Positions 19,286 to 29,225 of a stretch of DNA of 64,000 bases are shown here, piece by piece. The translations under genes and the position numbers were made by a program. This stretch comes from Chlorobium sp. (GTDB taxonomy: Bacteria > Bacteroidota > Chlorobiia > Chlorobiales > Chlorobiaceae). Under the pieces are notes generated by a model. That model was not told where the DNA came from and made no database searches. It saw only the letters and a program-made list of their open reading frames with translations. Position 1 is the stretch's first letter; every line of letters begins with the position of its first letter. The DNA lies in the NCBI GenBank assembly GCA_005862285.1, contig SZXW01000007.1:62001-126000 (forward strand). The letters are read 5' to 3'.

Positions 19286-19493
19286 GTTGGTTTGTGATGA
19301 GGATTGCTCCTGATTTTTTGAAAATACAAGCTGTTTATGCTCTTGTTTTCGCTCTTTGAAAACATAATCGGTATAATATATTTCTTTAACATGATAAGAT
19401 TAAAGAATTCTTGCCAGTATACTTTACCCAATCATCATCGAGACAGCAGCAGGTAAGGAATAAATCCGGAATCGGAGGAATTTATAGCCATAC

Positions 19494-19547
19494 ATGCTGA
19501 TTATATTATGGTTGTTTTTTATCTTGCGTGCGGAATTTTCAAGATGA
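19494..19547 (+). CDS. Possible 17-residue leader peptide before DAHP synthase
   Basis: Short reading frame [17 protein letters not shown] ending 19 bases before the proposed DAHP synthase start. It holds three Phe and one Trp, which would suit aromatic-amino-acid control. Against it: the GGAGG at 19474-19478 is 15 bases from its ATG, too far for efficient use, and no terminator hairpin follows. Confidence 0.2.
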   Translation: MLIILWLFFILRAEFSR

Positions 19548-19566
19548 TATTATTGCGGTAAAAGGA

Positions 19567-20637
19567 ATGGAACAGTTACATGATTTAAGAGTTTCGAGAA
19601 TTATCCGTCTTTGTTCTCCAAAGGCGCTTAAAGAAAAACTGCCTGTTGACGAGCGGGTTGCAGCAACTGTGGTCACCGGCAGACATGAAGTGGAAAATAT
19701 ATTGACTGGGCAGGATTCAAGACTGCTGGTAATTGTAGGTCCCTGCTCCATACATGATGTTGACGCTGCAAAGGAATATGCGTCTAAGCTTAAGGTTTTG
19801 CGCACGGAATTCCAGCATGATCTCTGCATTCTGATGCGGGTTTATTTCGAAAAACCGAGAACAAGCGTTGGCTGGAAAGGATTTATTAACGATCCTCATC
19901 TAAATGACACATACGATATCGAGCACGGTCTCTATCATGCGCGCAAGCTTCTGATTGAAATCAATGCGCTTGGATTGCCGACAGCAACGGAATTTCTCGA
20001 TCCGATCACTCCGCAGTATGTCGCCGATCTGGTGAGCTGGGCAGCGATCGGAGCAAGAACGATAGAATCGCAGACGCACCGGCAGATGGCCAGTGGTCTT
20101 TCAATGCCGGTCGGGTTCAAGAACTCGACGGACGGAAGAATCAATGTGGCTGTGGATGCAATCCGTTCTGCCATGCACCCGCACAGTTTTCTCGGTATCG
20201 ATCAGGAAGGGCACAGCAGTGTGATTACGACAAAAGGAAACCCTTTCGGTCATCTTGTGCTGCGGGGAGGCGAAAAACCGAACTATGATGCCCAAAATAT
20301 TGCCGTTGCTGAATCCCTGATGGAAAAAGCCGGTCTGGAACAATCGATACTTGTCGATTGCAGTCATGCAAACTCCGGGAAAAAACACGAGCAGCAGTTG
20401 AAAGTTTGGGAAAATATCCTTGACCAGAAGAAAAATGGTAATAAAAGTATTGCCGGTGTCATGATAGAAAGCAATATATGCGGCGGTAATCAGCCGTTTC
20501 CGGAAGATCCCGATAAACTGAGGTATGGTGTTTCCATAACTGATGAGTGCCTGTCCTGGAGTGAAACAGAAAGAATGCTGCGTGAAGGTGCTGAGGTCAT
20601 TAAGAAAATCAATCAAAAACCGGAAATCAGTAAATAG
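19567..20637 (+). CDS. aroG: 3-deoxy-7-phosphoheptulonate (DAHP) synthase, AroG type
   Basis: 356 residues, class I alpha type. Condenses PEP with erythrose 4-phosphate, entry to the shikimate pathway. Seen: [29 protein letters not shown], the substrate-binding [20 protein letters not shown] region and [14 protein letters not shown]. Start 19567 aligns within one residue of the E. coli AroG start; the GTG at 19528 in frame would add 13 residues. Neither has a well-spaced ribosome site. Followed after 10 bp by a small membrane protein gene. Confidence 0.95.
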   Translation: MEQLHDLRVSRIIRLCSPKALKEKLPVDERVAATVVTGRHEVENILTGQDSRLLVIVGPCSIHDVDAAKEYASKLKVLRTEFQHDLCILMRVYFEKPRTSVGWKGFINDPHLNDTYDIEHGLYHARKLLIEINALGLPTATEFLDPITPQYVADLVSWAAIGARTIESQTHRQMASGLSMPVGFKNSTDGRINVAVDAIRSAMHPHSFLGIDQEGHSSVITTKGNPFGHLVLRGGEKPNYDAQNIAVAESLMEKAGLEQSILVDCSHANSGKKHEQQLKVWENILDQKKNGNKSIAGVMIESNICGGNQPFPEDPDKLRYGVSITDECLSWSETERMLREGAEVIKKINQKPEISK

Positions 20638-20647
20638 ATAATACCGT

Positions 20648-20851
20648 ATGAATATTGATCGTTTCGTACTGGCCATTGCCGGTACATTTATTCTTTCGAG
20701 CCTTCTGCTTGCATATTTTCATAACCCCAACTGGCTTTGGTTCACCGGATTTGTAGGAGCGAACCTTCTGCAAACGTCGTTTACAGGCTTCTGCCCCCTT
20801 GTTTTCATTCTAAAGAAAGCCGGAGTCAAGCCGGGTCAGGCATTCAAATAG
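20648..20851 (+). CDS. Small DUF2892 (YgaP-like) membrane protein
   Basis: 67 residues: MNIDRF start, two hydrophobic helices (about 6-24 and 28-46) and [13 protein letters not shown], the DUF2892 hallmark found in the membrane part of YgaP rhodaneses. Here it stands without a rhodanese domain. Function unknown. Ten bases after aroG, so probably cotranscribed. Confidence 0.85.
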   Translation: MNIDRFVLAIAGTFILSSLLLAYFHNPNWLWFTGFVGANLLQTSFTGFCPLVFILKKAGVKPGQAFK

Positions 20852-20954
20852 CCATATCGGGTTCAGATGTCATTTTTCAGCAGCAAGACTGTTTCGTGAA
20901 TGTTGTTTTCATATTGAATTCGGCGTTCCTCAAACAAACCAGGGAGAGATGGTA

Positions 20955-22088
20955 ATGGCTATAGAGATCCGACAGGTCAGTAATAAAAAAGAGCGGAAAG
21001 AGTTTATCAAGTTTGCATGGCAGATTTATCGCAAGGATCCTGAACTCAAAAAAAACTGGGTTCCGCCGGTCATTGACGATTACATGAAAACCCTCGATAC
21101 GGAAAAATTTCCGTTATATGACCATGCTGAACTTGCCATGTTCACGGCCTGGAAAGACGGTGTTATGGCCGGTACGATCGCTGCAGTTAAAAATCGTCGG
21201 CACAATGAGGTTCACAATGATAAAGTCGGGTTCTGGGGTTTTTTCGAGTGCATCAACGACCAGAAAGTCGCCGACGCCCTTTTTGGCGCTGCGGCAGGAT
21301 GGCTGAAGAAGAAAGGGCTCACAGCCATGCGGGGGCCGGTAAGCCCGTCCATGAACGACCAGTGCGGCATGCTGACAAAGGGATATGACAGCCCGCCTGT
21401 TTTCCTCATGCTTTATAATCCTCCTTATTACAATGACCTTGTCATAAGATCCGGTCACCATATCGGTCAGGAACTGCTGGCATGGTACATCGATCAGAAA
21501 CTTATCGATATCGGTCGCCTTCGCCGCATCGCTGATCATGTCATGAAAAGGGAGGGACTGACTATCCGAATAATTAACATGAAAGATTTCGATAACGAAA
21601 TCGAACGTATCCGCGATATCTACAACAAGGCATGGGAGAAAAACTGGGGTTTTGTGCCGATGACCAGGAAAGAGTTCGATTTTCTGGCAAAAAGCCTCAA
21701 GCCGCTTGCCAATCCTCATTATATCTATTTCGTTGAGGATCGGGACAAGCGAACGGTCGGCTTTTCGCTTTCTCTGCCCGATATAAACCAGGCGCTGAAG
21801 CATGTGAACGGCAATCCCTTCTCACCGCTTGGTCTCATCAAGTATCTCTGGTACAGCCGCAATATTTCCATGGTGCGAACCATAACGATGGGCGTACTTC
21901 CTGAATACCGAAACAAGGGAATTGACAGTATCATGAACGCGCATATTTCCGATTACGGCGGCAAGCATGGTGTCTTTGCTTCCGAAATGAGCTGGGTGCT
22001 CAAGGCGAATGAAGCCATGAGCAAGCTCGCAAAGGTTATTGGCGGTATTCCATACAAGGAGTATGTGATCTACGAAAAGGATATCTGA
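20955..22088 (+). CDS. GNAT-like acyltransferase family protein, function unknown
   Basis: 377 residues, cytoplasmic. N-terminal IEIRQVSNKKERKEFIKFAWQIYRKDP and a C-terminal half with acetyl-CoA-fold features: a VGFSLSLPD strand and the pantetheine-loop-like MGVLPEYRNKGIDS. Conserved large GNAT-like proteins of this kind occur in Chlorobi and Bacteroidetes without known substrate. Start at the second Met (20955), six codon-bases after 20949, gives proper spacing from GGGAGAG (20942-20948). Confidence 0.75.
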   Translation: MAIEIRQVSNKKERKEFIKFAWQIYRKDPELKKNWVPPVIDDYMKTLDTEKFPLYDHAELAMFTAWKDGVMAGTIAAVKNRRHNEVHNDKVGFWGFFECINDQKVADALFGAAAGWLKKKGLTAMRGPVSPSMNDQCGMLTKGYDSPPVFLMLYNPPYYNDLVIRSGHHIGQELLAWYIDQKLIDIGRLRRIADHVMKREGLTIRIINMKDFDNEIERIRDIYNKAWEKNWGFVPMTRKEFDFLAKSLKPLANPHYIYFVEDRDKRTVGFSLSLPDINQALKHVNGNPFSPLGLIKYLWYSRNISMVRTITMGVLPEYRNKGIDSIMNAHISDYGGKHGVFASEMSWVLKANEAMSKLAKVIGGIPYKEYVIYEKDI

Positions 22089-22107
22089 TTGACTTTGTGT
22101 AATAAAC

Positions 22108-22141
22108 AAAAAAAGGAGCCTGAACAAAAGCTCCTTTTTTT
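22108..22141. terminator. Bidirectional terminator
   Basis: A-tract, AGGAGC, 10-base loop, GCTCCT, T-tract, between converging genes. Confidence 0.85.
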
Positions 22142-22163
22142 GTTGTAGCAGGCAACGGAAATC

Positions 22164-22823
22164 TTAGAATGATGCCATTAAAACGAGGTGGGATGCTTCA
22201 GTATCAGGATTGTAGATGAAAGAAGCCGTAAATCTGTCCTTCGATACCGAAAAACCGGTGTTGACTACTTTGAACGAGCCATCGGATGTATATTCATATT
22301 GATCACCTGCTCCGACAAAGGCTTTTGCTGAATATCCGTCTTTGTCATAGAACTTGTATCCGGCTTCAAAATATTTTGCATTTTTCACATCATTCGCTGC
22401 AATATTGACTGCTCCAAGCAGGCTGAGGTTTTCAATTGAATAACCAAGGCTCAACTCGACAGTGTTTGGACCGTCACCGGTGAAATCAAATGTTTTACCG
22501 AAATTGGGAAAATGGTAATCTGTAAGGGTAATGCTTGCATTACCGATTGGTACAGTCACGTAGGCATCAATTTCCTTGTAACGGTCGCCGCCATCATGTT
22601 CGAGGCCGTAAGAACCCCAGAATCCTACAACCACGCCGATACCGGGAAATGTATAGGAAACGGCCGGCTGGACATTGAAAGAGTTGTCAACTTCGACACC
22701 CCTCCAGATATAGCTGCTGACAAGATCAGCACCGATCTTGAAACCTTCGGCGGCATAAGCTGCGCTTCCGGTTCCAACGAAAATTGCTGCTGCAAGACAT
22801 AAGAGTTTTACTGTTTTTTTCAT
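22164..22823 (-). CDS. TorF-like outer-membrane porin
   Basis: 219 residues with a clear signal peptide (KKTVKLLCLAAAIFVGTGSAAYA) and alternating beta-strand sequence. Seen: ADLVSSYIWRGVEVDN near the N-terminus, characteristic of the Gcw_chp/TorF putative porin family, and a terminal aromatic (ends LMASF) as in outer-membrane barrels. ATG 22823 has AGGAG at ideal distance; the longer frame to 22877 adds residues before the signal peptide. Substrate unknown. Confidence 0.82.
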   Translation of the reverse strand: MKKTVKLLCLAAAIFVGTGSAAYAAEGFKIGADLVSSYIWRGVEVDNSFNVQPAVSYTFPGIGVVVGFWGSYGLEHDGGDRYKEIDAYVTVPIGNASITLTDYHFPNFGKTFDFTGDGPNTVELSLGYSIENLSLLGAVNIAANDVKNAKYFEAGYKFYDKDGYSAKAFVGAGDQYEYTSDGSFKVVNTGFSVSKDRFTASFIYNPDTEASHLVLMASF

Positions 22824-23086
22824 CACTGAACTCCTGTTTCGTGTTAAAACTGTTGTGTGTTTGTTGTTTATGTTCAAGCACCCTCAAATATTTGAATTCT
22901 TTAAGAGAACTTCTTTAAGAATATAAAAATATTATTAATTAATACAAAAAAGTAAATTTATTTAGGTAAAAGCGCGATGAAGCATTAATAAACCCTCTAT
23001 TCTGTAGATTCTTTTAAGATTTGCTGACACGGCATCAGCATTGTAAATTCTCTATCAGCTCAAGATTATTGTCAAACAGAGTATTG

Positions 23087-23494
23087 ATGAAGCGCGCTGA
23101 AGTCGTTCTTACAGGCGGTTACCAGTCTTACATAGAGCTGCAGGAATTCATTGAACTTTTTGCAGAAGAATCGGGCTATGACCGTCAATTCACGGATACG
23201 CTGCAGCTTACCCTGAAAGAAGCGTATGTCAATGCAGTCAGGCACGGAAACAGGGAAAAGGATGGACTATCTGTAACCTGTTCTCTGACCGCAGGTGAAA
23301 ATCGGCTTCAGGCAGCTATCCATGACAATGGCAGTGGTTTCGATCCCGATGAATTGCCTGATCCGTCAGAGAATGGTGCTCTTATGAAACTTTCAGGAAG
23401 AGGCATTCATATTATCCGTAATTTTGCAGATATATCTGTCAAAAGGCATGATGGAAAAGGAGCGACACTTTTTTTGCGCTATCTTATCCCTTAA
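23087..23494 (+). CDS. RsbW-like ATP-binding regulatory kinase (anti-sigma type)
   Basis: 135 residues, a GHKL/HATPase_c_2 fold. Seen: N-box LTLKEAYVNAVRHGN, G1 DNGSGFDPDELPDP and G2-like GRGIHIIRNFAD. Such proteins bind and phosphorylate anti-sigma antagonists or sigma factors in partner-switching systems. No STAS antagonist or SpoIIE phosphatase gene is nearby, so the partner is unknown. Start 23087 chosen to match family length. Confidence 0.85.
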   Translation: MKRAEVVLTGGYQSYIELQEFIELFAEESGYDRQFTDTLQLTLKEAYVNAVRHGNREKDGLSVTCSLTAGENRLQAAIHDNGSGFDPDELPDPSENGALMKLSGRGIHIIRNFADISVKRHDGKGATLFLRYLIP

Positions 23495-23553
23495 CAATAC
23501 CGGCACACACTTCGATAAAAGGTTTCAATCTTAAAAAGGTACAATAAAATATT

Positions 23554-25242
23554 ATGGACTTGTCTCGTAGCGCGGCATGGAGTGCTCTTGAATTTCATAA
23601 GCAGGAAATGGGAGATCTGCATATGAGAGAGATGTTTGAACTCGACAGTTTACGTTTCAGCAGGTTTTCTGTCAGGTGGGGAGAATTTTTTCTCGATTAC
23701 TCGAAAAACCGGATTATCCCGAAAACCATTGAACTTCTCATGGATATGGCACGAAATGCCGGACTTGAAAAAAAGCGCAACGACATGTTCAGCGGGAGTA
23801 CTATCAATTTTACGGAAAATCGTTCGGTGCTTCATACCGCCTTGAGGAAACCGCCCGGTTACCTGCTCGAGATTGACGGAATGAATGTCGCAGAAGAAGT
23901 TGCCGATGTTCTTGCCCAGATGAAAAGTTTCTGCAAAAAGGTTATTTCCGGATCATGGAAAGGGTATACCGGAAAACAGATGACCGATGTGGTGAATATC
24001 GGTATCGGTGGTTCCGATCTCGGCCCTTATATGGTGACGGAAGCGCTCCGGCCTTTCGCTCACGGAAAGCTCGGCGTTCATTTCGTTTCCAATGTTGACG
24101 GCTCTCATGTCAGTGAAGTCCTGAAAAAACTTGATCCTGAAACGACGCTCTTCATCATTGCATCCAAAACGTTCACAACACAGGAGACACTGACCAACGC
24201 CATGACCGCTCGCGAATGGTTTTTAGGTCATGCGGGAAATGAGTCGCATATAGCAAAACACTTTGCAGCAGTATCCACCAATCGTGACAAGGTCGTCGAG
24301 TTCGGCATCGATGAATCCAGTATGTTCAGATTCTGGGACTGGGTAGGGGGGCGATATTCGCTTTGGTCATCCATAGGGCTTTCCATCGCTCTGTATATCG
24401 GTTTTGAAAAGTTCCGGGAATTGCTCGATGGTGCCTATGCCATGGATCAGCATTTCTGTAATGAGCCTTTTGAACGCAACATTCCTGTCCTGCTTGCTGT
24501 TCTGGGGATCTGGTACAACAATTTCTTCAATGTGCCATCACATGCAGTTATTCCTTACGACCAGTACTTGCATCGTTTTCCGGCCTATCTCCAGCAGCTC
24601 GATATGGAAAGTAACGGAAAGCGCGTTGACCGGCAGGGAAATACCATCAATTATGCTACCGGCCCGGTAATCTGGGGAGAACCCGGAACAAACTCCCAGC
24701 ATGCCTTTTTCCAGCTTCTGCATCAGAGCCCGAAATTCATTCCGGCCGATTTCATTGTGCCGATGAAAACCCAGAATCCTGTCGGTGACCATCACGACCT
24801 GCTTCTTGCAAACTGTTTTGCCCAGACGGAAGCTCTCATGAAAGGTAAAACGGAGGAGGAGGTTCTAACTGAACTTGAAGCATCCGGTGCAGATAATGAA
24901 GAAATGAATATGCTTCTCCCGCACAAGGTATTTCCTGGTAACAGGCCTTCAAATACCATTCTTGTCAGCGAAATCAATCCATATACTCTGGGAAGCCTGA
25001 TCGCCATGTATGAACATAAAGTGTTTGTACAGGGAATCATCTGGGATATCAACTCCTTCGATCAATGGGGAGTTGAACTCGGCAAACAGCTTGCGAAAAA
25101 AATATTTCCCGAGCTGAAGGAAAGTGAACCGGTGGCAAGCCATGACAGCTCGACAAATGGACTGATAAACGCATGCCGCGAATTCAGGTTGAGACAGAAC
25201 CCTCCGCAGAGTCCGCAACTCTCTTTTTTTGATAAAGAATGA
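23554..25242 (+). CDS. pgi: Glucose-6-phosphate isomerase
   Basis: 562 residues, interconverts glucose 6-phosphate and fructose 6-phosphate. Seen: [20 protein letters not shown], the phosphate-binding [14 protein letters not shown], and [17 protein letters not shown] with catalytic residues. In a green sulfur bacterium it would serve gluconeogenesis and glycogen synthesis (inference). Ends ten bases before a terminator. Confidence 0.97.
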   Translation: MDLSRSAAWSALEFHKQEMGDLHMREMFELDSLRFSRFSVRWGEFFLDYSKNRIIPKTIELLMDMARNAGLEKKRNDMFSGSTINFTENRSVLHTALRKPPGYLLEIDGMNVAEEVADVLAQMKSFCKKVISGSWKGYTGKQMTDVVNIGIGGSDLGPYMVTEALRPFAHGKLGVHFVSNVDGSHVSEVLKKLDPETTLFIIASKTFTTQETLTNAMTAREWFLGHAGNESHIAKHFAAVSTNRDKVVEFGIDESSMFRFWDWVGGRYSLWSSIGLSIALYIGFEKFRELLDGAYAMDQHFCNEPFERNIPVLLAVLGIWYNNFFNVPSHAVIPYDQYLHRFPAYLQQLDMESNGKRVDRQGNTINYATGPVIWGEPGTNSQHAFFQLLHQSPKFIPADFIVPMKTQNPVGDHHDLLLANCFAQTEALMKGKTEEEVLTELEASGADNEEMNMLLPHKVFPGNRPSNTILVSEINPYTLGSLIAMYEHKVFVQGIIWDINSFDQWGVELGKQLAKKIFPELKESEPVASHDSSTNGLINACREFRLRQNPPQSPQLSFFDKE

Positions 25243-25252
25243 CTCTTTCATG

Positions 25253-25281
25253 AAAAAAGCCGCCTGTGAAAAGGCGGCTTT
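25253..25281. terminator. Terminator between pgi and the PII gene
   Basis: AAAGCCGCCT, 6-base loop, AGGCGGCTTT, flanked by A and T runs; usable from both sides. Confidence 0.8.
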
Positions 25282-25313
25282 GAATTCGAGTCCCTGTTTT
25301 TAATGGAGTCTTG

Positions 25314-25652
25314 TTACATCACGGACGGATCGCCAATCTCACCGGTTCGGATACGATAGGAATCTTCCACGTTCAGAACGATGATCTTGCCATCACCGAC
25401 CTCACCTGTATAGGCTACTTTCATGATGCAATCGACTGTTTTTTTCAGATTAACATCCCGAACAACGATATCGAGCTGCAAACGTGAAATAAAATCAGTA
25501 TCGGAAGATCCCCGGAAAACCTCTTTCTTGTGTTTTTCATTTCCTACCCCGTAGCACTCATTATAGGAGAAGAAGTCGATATCGATAGCATGCAATGCCG
25601 CTTTGACTTCCTCAAACTTCGAGCGTCTTATAATTGCCTCTATTTTTTTCAT
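25314..25652 (-). CDS. glnK: PII nitrogen regulatory protein, variant lacking Tyr51
   Basis: 112 residues. PII trimers read ATP/ADP and 2-oxoglutarate and plug Amt channels. Seen: N-terminus MKKIEAIIRRSKFEEVK, B-loop TGEVGDGKI and C-terminal RTGE, all nucleotide-site features. The T-loop differs from E. coli GlnB: the YRGAEYMVDF segment reads FRGSSD-TDF, so uridylylated Tyr51 is missing and the loop is one residue shorter, and the 2-oxoglutarate ligand Gln39 is replaced by Glu in GVGNEK. It lies downstream of amt on the same strand, with a long hairpin between them, so gating of that transporter is its likely job. Confidence 0.9.
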   Translation of the reverse strand: MKKIEAIIRRSKFEEVKAALHAIDIDFFSYNECYGVGNEKHKKEVFRGSSDTDFISRLQLDIVVRDVNLKKTVDCIMKVAYTGEVGDGKIIVLNVEDSYRIRTGEIGDPSVM

Positions 25653-25726
25653 GTTAGTTTGTTTTAAGTGAAAAAGCCCTTTTCAACACGGATAACCTAC
25701 AAATAAACACAGATATTATCGAAAGG

Positions 25727-25766
25727 TGCATGAAAACGGGCAGAAAGCCTTACCCGTTTTCATGCA
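25727..25766. other. 14-bp perfect hairpin between amt and PII genes
   Basis: TGCATGAAAACGGG and CCCGTTTTCATGCA with a 12-base loop, eleven bases past the amt stop. No T-tract follows on the minus strand, so it is more likely an RNA-stability or processing element that sets the amt/PII ratio than a plain terminator (inference). Confidence 0.6.
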
Positions 25767-25777
25767 GCAGCAGAACA

Positions 25778-27319
25778 TCAGTGGTTATATGCTTCAGCAC
25801 CATGTTCAAAGACGTCAAGACCGCCGACTCCTGTTTCACCTTCCGGCTCAACACGCAGCTTGAACGGATATGGAAGCTGGTTGATCACCCACATGACGAT
25901 AAGTGCAACAAAAAGGGTTGTCAGTGTAATGATTCCGTTTCCAATCACTTGCGCGATCAATACGTCCCACCCGCCGCCATAGAACAGTCCGGTTACAGGA
26001 GCGGAATTGTCTGCACCGGTCGGAGTCGTCGCGCCATATTTTCCGCAGGCGAAAAGGCCGATAGCCCAGGTTCCGAAAATACCGTTCATGCCATGGACCG
26101 GAACAGCTCCGACAGGGTCATCGATACGAAGATACTCGAGAAGATAGATGCCAAAGAATACAATTGCGCCTGCGATAAGCCCGATAATCACCGAACCGAA
26201 AGGTGAAACCCAGTAACATGGAGCCGTAATGGCGACCAGTCCGCCCAGCAAGCCGTTAACCGTGAAACCGACGTCGAATTTACCTTTGAACGAACCGGCA
26301 TAATAAGCCAGGGTCATGGCGCTCAGGGCACCGCCGCATGCAGCGAGCGTGGTATTTGCAGCAACTCGGCCTATACCTGCGATATCCATCGCTGAAAGCG
26401 TGCTGCCAGGGTTGAACCCGTACCATCCGAACCAGAGCAGGAAAGCTCCTGTAACTGCAAGCGGAAGGTTATGCGCTGCCGGAAGACCGCCTCTTTCCTT
26501 GTCATCGGGAAGAAATACCCTTCCGATTCGTGGCCCAAGTACAATCGCACCGGCAAGAGATACTACACCGCCAATGGTGTGAACAACTGTCGAACCGGCG
26601 AAATCACGGAAACCGTTTCCAAGTTCAGGCAGGAAATTACCCTTTGTTCCCATTGTAACAAGGAATCCATCAGGTCCCCATGCCCAGTGTCCGATGATAG
26701 GATAGATGAATGCTGTCACCATAATGCTGTAAAGGATATCTCCCCTGAAGCTGGTACGGCCGATCATTGCACCGGATGTGATAGTGGATGCTGTATCGGC
26801 AAAAGCGAACTGGAATATCCAGTGAGCAAGAAGGGCAACTCCTGTTGTTTGATAGGTTTCAGGAGCTCCCTGCAGGAAAAACCAGTGCTGGCCGATGAAG
26901 CCGTTTCCTTCGCTGAACATGAAGGCATAGCCGATAGCCCAGAATGAGATACCGCAGATGGCTGTATCAAGAATACATTCAAGAAGAACGTTGACGGTTT
27001 CCCTTTTTCTTGCAAAACCCGCTTCGAGCATAACAAAACCGGCTTGCATACCGAATACGAGGAAAGCAGCTACAAGCGTCCAGACCGTGTTTATTGAATT
27101 TACAAGTTTGGTTTCCGCAGGGGTGAATGTATCAGCAGCGAAAACAGGGATACCTGTCAATCCGGTGAACAAGTTCATTGCCATTAAAACGAGAATCAGA
27201 CCGACCAATTTTCCTGAAAAAATGGTTAATCCAAGTTTCCAGTTGATCGGTTTTGAAAGATTCTCCCGTATTCGGGAAAGAGAGTGGCCCCGTGGAGGAC
27301 CGATTACTGATGGTTTCAT
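25778..27319 (-). CDS. amtB: Ammonium transporter
   Basis: 513 residues. Amt/Rh channel for ammonium uptake. Seen: N-terminal extension with a hydrophobic signal-like helix (about 30-60, ending VFAADTF), then 11 helices including GMQAGFVMLEAGFARKRETVNVL, DFAGSTVVHTIGG with the first pore His, and PVHGMNGIFGTWAIGLF with the second. The 29 residues before the first hydrophobic segment (rich in Arg and Ser) are longer than usual and an internal start cannot be excluded. Probably one transcript with the PII gene. Confidence 0.96.
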   Translation of the reverse strand: MKPSVIGPPRGHSLSRIRENLSKPINWKLGLTIFSGKLVGLILVLMAMNLFTGLTGIPVFAADTFTPAETKLVNSINTVWTLVAAFLVFGMQAGFVMLEAGFARKRETVNVLLECILDTAICGISFWAIGYAFMFSEGNGFIGQHWFFLQGAPETYQTTGVALLAHWIFQFAFADTASTITSGAMIGRTSFRGDILYSIMVTAFIYPIIGHWAWGPDGFLVTMGTKGNFLPELGNGFRDFAGSTVVHTIGGVVSLAGAIVLGPRIGRVFLPDDKERGGLPAAHNLPLAVTGAFLLWFGWYGFNPGSTLSAMDIAGIGRVAANTTLAACGGALSAMTLAYYAGSFKGKFDVGFTVNGLLGGLVAITAPCYWVSPFGSVIIGLIAGAIVFFGIYLLEYLRIDDPVGAVPVHGMNGIFGTWAIGLFACGKYGATTPTGADNSAPVTGLFYGGGWDVLIAQVIGNGIITLTTLFVALIVMWVINQLPYPFKLRVEPEGETGVGGLDVFEHGAEAYNH

Positions 27320-27859
27320 GATGTATATTTTTTGGTTGTTAAAGAATTAAGAAAACATATGCATGAAGAAATTCTCGAACCTGCCCCGAAAACTGACCGT
27401 CAAACCGGCCTGATAATCCTTTTTAAAGAGCAGTTGTAAAAGAACAGGTGACCCGATAAATTTTAAGCTACAGCTAAATATTAAAATATTTTATTAAATA
27501 AAAAACACATTTATGTAAAAAATTTAATGAAATAACGATTATTTACAATAAATACCACAATAATGAAGCTGAGAAGCTTAAAAGATTGAGGTCAGCTGTT
27601 GTAATTTGAAGTATAGAAATCAGGATATGCCGGAAGGAAAGATTGTCATGTGTTGCTCACCAAGCATGAAGATGAAGCTGAAAAGGTTATGAGTACGGTG
27701 CGTGAAATTGTAGAAATACAAAGCTTCCTTTTTTATGGAAACTCTGAATTACTCTATATTGTAACGGGCATCAAAATATTGAGGTACAGCTTTTGGCGAT
27801 CCTGTCAAACTTGCCCAACCATGACAAAATTCTGACGATCAATCATTGAGGCACATTCC
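27320..27859. other. 540-bp AT-rich divergent intergenic region
   Basis: Lies between divergent amt and antiporter genes and must hold both promoters. Very AT-rich around 27470-27560. I looked for a sigma-54 site towards amt and found none. A 61-codon frame (27650-27835) has no recognisable features and is not called. Confidence 0.5.
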
Positions 27860-29194
27860 ATGCATCATCCTCCTGTCTGGCTGATCATCCCGTTCATCTG
27901 CCTCCTCTTGATGATTTCAACAGGACCCCTTTTTTACCATCAATTCTGGGCACGACATTATGCCAGAATTGCAATCGGCCTTGGCGCTTTTGTGGCTGTT
28001 TTTTACGGTTTCATGATGGAAAACGGAGGTCAAGTGCTCATGCATACCCTGCAGGAGTATCTGTCATTCATTGCTCTGTTGTCATCTCTTTTTGTCGTAT
28101 CCGGCGGTATTTTCATAAAAATTCAGAGACAAGCCACACCGGTTGTCAACGGCATCATACTCTTTTCAGGTGCAGTCCTGTCCAACCTGATCGGTACGAC
28201 AGGAGCATCGATGCTGCTTATCCGCCCATTCCTGCGGATGAATAAAGGACGGATAAAGGCTTTTCATGTTGTGTTTTTCATTTTCATTGTCAGCAATACC
28301 GGAGGAGCGCTTACCCCTGTAGGTGATCCCCCTCTTTTCCTCGGCTTTCTGAAAGGAGTGCCTTTTTTCTGGGTAATTTCAAGGGTATGGATTCCCTGGA
28401 TGGTAACGAACATACTTCTTACCGGTATTTTCATGTTCATGGATGCAAAGAGTGGTAAAAACGAGCCCGCATCAACATCGGGCAGCGGAGGAGTGTCGAT
28501 TGCGGGAGCACAGAATTTCTTCTACCTGTTCATCATCATTGGTTCGATATTTCTCGATCCTGCGATTATCGATGGCTTTCCCAGTCTGCAGAATCTGTTC
28601 GGATTTCCTTTCGGTATCCGTGAAATTGTCATGGTCGGGGTCGCAGTCGCTGCTTATCTGACATCGGACAAGGATGCACTGAAGGGAAACGAATTCAACT
28701 TCGAACCGATAAAGGAAGTCGCATTTCTCTTCATAGGTATATTTGCAACCATGATTCCCGCTCTGGAACTGATCGGCAATTATGCGGCCAATCATGCAGC
28801 GGAATTGTCGGTAACAAAATTTTACTGGATGACGGGCTTTTTGTCATCCATACTTGACAATGCTCCGACATATCTCAATTTTCTTGCCGGTGCAGCAGGA
28901 AAATTCGGAATTGACATTGCCAGTCCTGAACAGATCAGAAATTTTTCGGGAGGTATCGTTTCCCCTGTTTCAGGCGATGTTGCATCGGATGTATACCTTA
29001 CGGCGATTTCGCTGGCATCGGTGTTTTTCGGTGCCATGACCTATATCGGTAATGCGCCGAATTTCATGGTCCGCAATATCGCAGCACAGGCAGAGGTCGA
29101 AGTGCCTGATTTTCTGGAATATGTGTACAAGTACTCTCTTCCGGTTCTTATGCCGGTTTTTCTGGTATTGTGGTTTCTGCTTTTCAATTTCTGA
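27860..29194 (+). CDS. NhaD-type sodium/proton antiporter
   Basis: 444 residues, about 12 helices, of the ion-transporter (ArsB/NhaD) superfamily. Seen: GAVLSNLIGTTGASMLLIRPFLRMN, VSNTGGALTPVGDPPLFLGFLKG and LDNAPTYLNFLAGAAG, the paired conserved half-sites of NhaD proteins. It would exchange cytoplasmic Na+ for protons. Convergent with phoH with 31 bp between. Confidence 0.85.
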   Translation: MHHPPVWLIIPFICLLLMISTGPLFYHQFWARHYARIAIGLGAFVAVFYGFMMENGGQVLMHTLQEYLSFIALLSSLFVVSGGIFIKIQRQATPVVNGIILFSGAVLSNLIGTTGASMLLIRPFLRMNKGRIKAFHVVFFIFIVSNTGGALTPVGDPPLFLGFLKGVPFFWVISRVWIPWMVTNILLTGIFMFMDAKSGKNEPASTSGSGGVSIAGAQNFFYLFIIIGSIFLDPAIIDGFPSLQNLFGFPFGIREIVMVGVAVAAYLTSDKDALKGNEFNFEPIKEVAFLFIGIFATMIPALELIGNYAANHAAELSVTKFYWMTGFLSSILDNAPTYLNFLAGAAGKFGIDIASPEQIRNFSGGIVSPVSGDVASDVYLTAISLASVFFGAMTYIGNAPNFMVRNIAAQAEVEVPDFLEYVYKYSLPVLMPVFLVLWFLLFNF

Positions 29195-29225
29195 CTATGA
29201 AACCATTTCAGACAGGAGGCAACCG

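Noticed and set aside
27650-27835. 61-codon frame between amt and the antiporter gene
   Set aside because: No recognisable features; lies in promoter-type DNA.
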